Part shown: piece by piece, positions 63,893 to 64,000 of the stretch | Layout of the letters: every line of letters begins with the position of its first letter | Position numbering within the stretch: position 1 is the stretch's first letter | Assembly (NCBI GenBank): GCA_902524895.1 | Contig: CABZFH010000005.1 | Coordinates: forward strand, 1-64,000 | Length of the DNA: 64,000 nucleotides | Origin: an uncultured Alphaproteobacteria bacterium | Lineage (GTDB): Bacteria > Pseudomonadota > Alphaproteobacteria > Methylaequorales > Methylaequoraceae | Direction of reading: 5' to 3' | Translations under genes and position numbers: made by a program | The notes under the pieces: model-generated | The model's input: the letters and a program-made list of their open reading frames with translations, nothing else | Database searches by the model: none | What the model was told of the DNA's origin: nothing

Positions 63893-64000
63893 TTAGTAAC
63901 TCTATAAAAATCTTTGATACATTTGCTGAAGCATTCCCTATGAAATGTTCACGTCTTATTGTCACGGCTGAAACAGAAAAGTGGGCAAGAATTGCCGCCA
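63889..64000 (+). CDS. ftr: Formylmethanofuran-tetrahydromethanopterin formyltransferase (partial, N-terminal 37 codons)
   Basis: Translating from ATG 63889 gives FDTFAEAFPMKCSRLIVTA then EKWARIAA, running off the window. This matches the N-terminus of Ftr (FhcD in methylotrophs), whose family start is a DTFAEAF-M--R-I-TA---WA--AA pattern. The enzyme transfers the formyl group between tetrahydromethanopterin and a methanofuran analogue in bacterial formaldehyde oxidation. In many alphaproteobacteria ispE follows this TPR gene; it does not here. The ATG overlaps the TPR stop (ATGA), suggesting cotranscription. Only a quarter or less of the gene is visible and the call is from memory of the family. 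Confidence 0.8.
   Translation, partial: MISNSIKIFDTFAEAFPMKCSRLIVTAETEKWARIAA

Overview
The window is an AT-rich (roughly 30% GC by eye), extremely compact, chromosomal stretch from an alphaproteobacterium, most likely a streamlined free-living (marine-type) lineage. The alphaproteobacterial assignment rests on several independent marks: S16 with a long charged C-terminal tail, the separate b and b' ATP synthase subunits without the alpha/beta/gamma genes beside them, DUF4170 next to tldE and ubiA, a BamF (DUF3035)-like lipoprotein followed by two M16 peptidases, the plant/alpha-type glutamate-cysteine ligase, the ctaC-ctaD-ctaB-(micro-ORF)-ctaG-ctaE-surf1 order, and mutY divergent from DUF721-dsbA-smc. 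I cannot place it to genus. No tRNA, rRNA, insertion sequence, phage gene or CRISPR was found, and no gap between genes exceeds about 120 bp.

Layout. 1-1820 (-): ffh then rpsP (cut by the left edge), with a terminator-like hairpin in the ffh leader. 1938-4951 (+): dapF, mtaB, ftsY. 4944-7314 (-): an O-antigen-ligase-like membrane protein and a PQQ-type sugar dehydrogenase. 7402-18979 (+): maoC-like, ribF, ileS, lspA, an unknown lipoprotein, a BamF-like lipoprotein, an active and an inactive M16 peptidase, pgi, mutL. 18980-20973 (-): puuD-like, rluB, rsmD. 21007-21844 (+): cyclophilin-fold protein, tadA. 21853-23109 (-): purD. 23157-25272 (+): xseA and an M23 peptidase. 25264-32070 (-): tldE, cysQ, msbA, a DUF374 acyltransferase, waaA, lpxK. 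32139-37065: DUF4170 (+), ubiA (-), rsmE-gshA-aroQ (+), tldD (-). 37159-44086 (+): the aa3-type cytochrome c oxidase operon with a 30-residue gene too short for the ORF track, ending in thrC. 44094-47164: algH (-), dsbD and a peroxiredoxin (+). 47157-55262 (-): a ten-gene run DUF721-dsbA-smc-atpI-atpB-atpE-atpF'-atpF-thrB-rnhA. 55285-58708 (+): mutY, a PepSY protein and a PhoP/PhoQ-like pair. 58711-60535 (-): a divergent uracil-DNA glycosylase, moaB, rnhB. 60601-64000 (+): ETF-ubiquinone oxidoreductase, a TPR protein, and the first 37 codons of a formylmethanofuran:H4MPT formyltransferase (Ftr/FhcD).

How it fits together. Most of the window is housekeeping: SRP targeting (ffh, ftsY), LPS core and lipid A assembly and export (lpxK, waaA, msbA, DUF374, WaaL-like), envelope biogenesis (lspA, BamF, M16, M23), aerobic respiration (cytochrome oxidase, UbiA, ETF-QO, F0 of ATP synthase), periplasmic thiol chemistry (DsbA, DsbD), DNA repair (mutL, mutY, UDG, xseA, rnhA/B) and amino-acid synthesis (dapF, thrB, thrC, aroQ). 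Every convergent gene pair overlaps or is at most 8 bp apart, so there is no room for ordinary intergenic terminators. The most notable items are the Ftr start at the right edge, which implies a tetrahydromethanopterin-linked C1 pathway; the uracil-DNA glycosylase with altered catalytic motifs; the strong hairpin ahead of ffh; the unassigned proline/asparagine-rich lipoprotein beside BamF; and long poly-A runs inside mutY and thrB.
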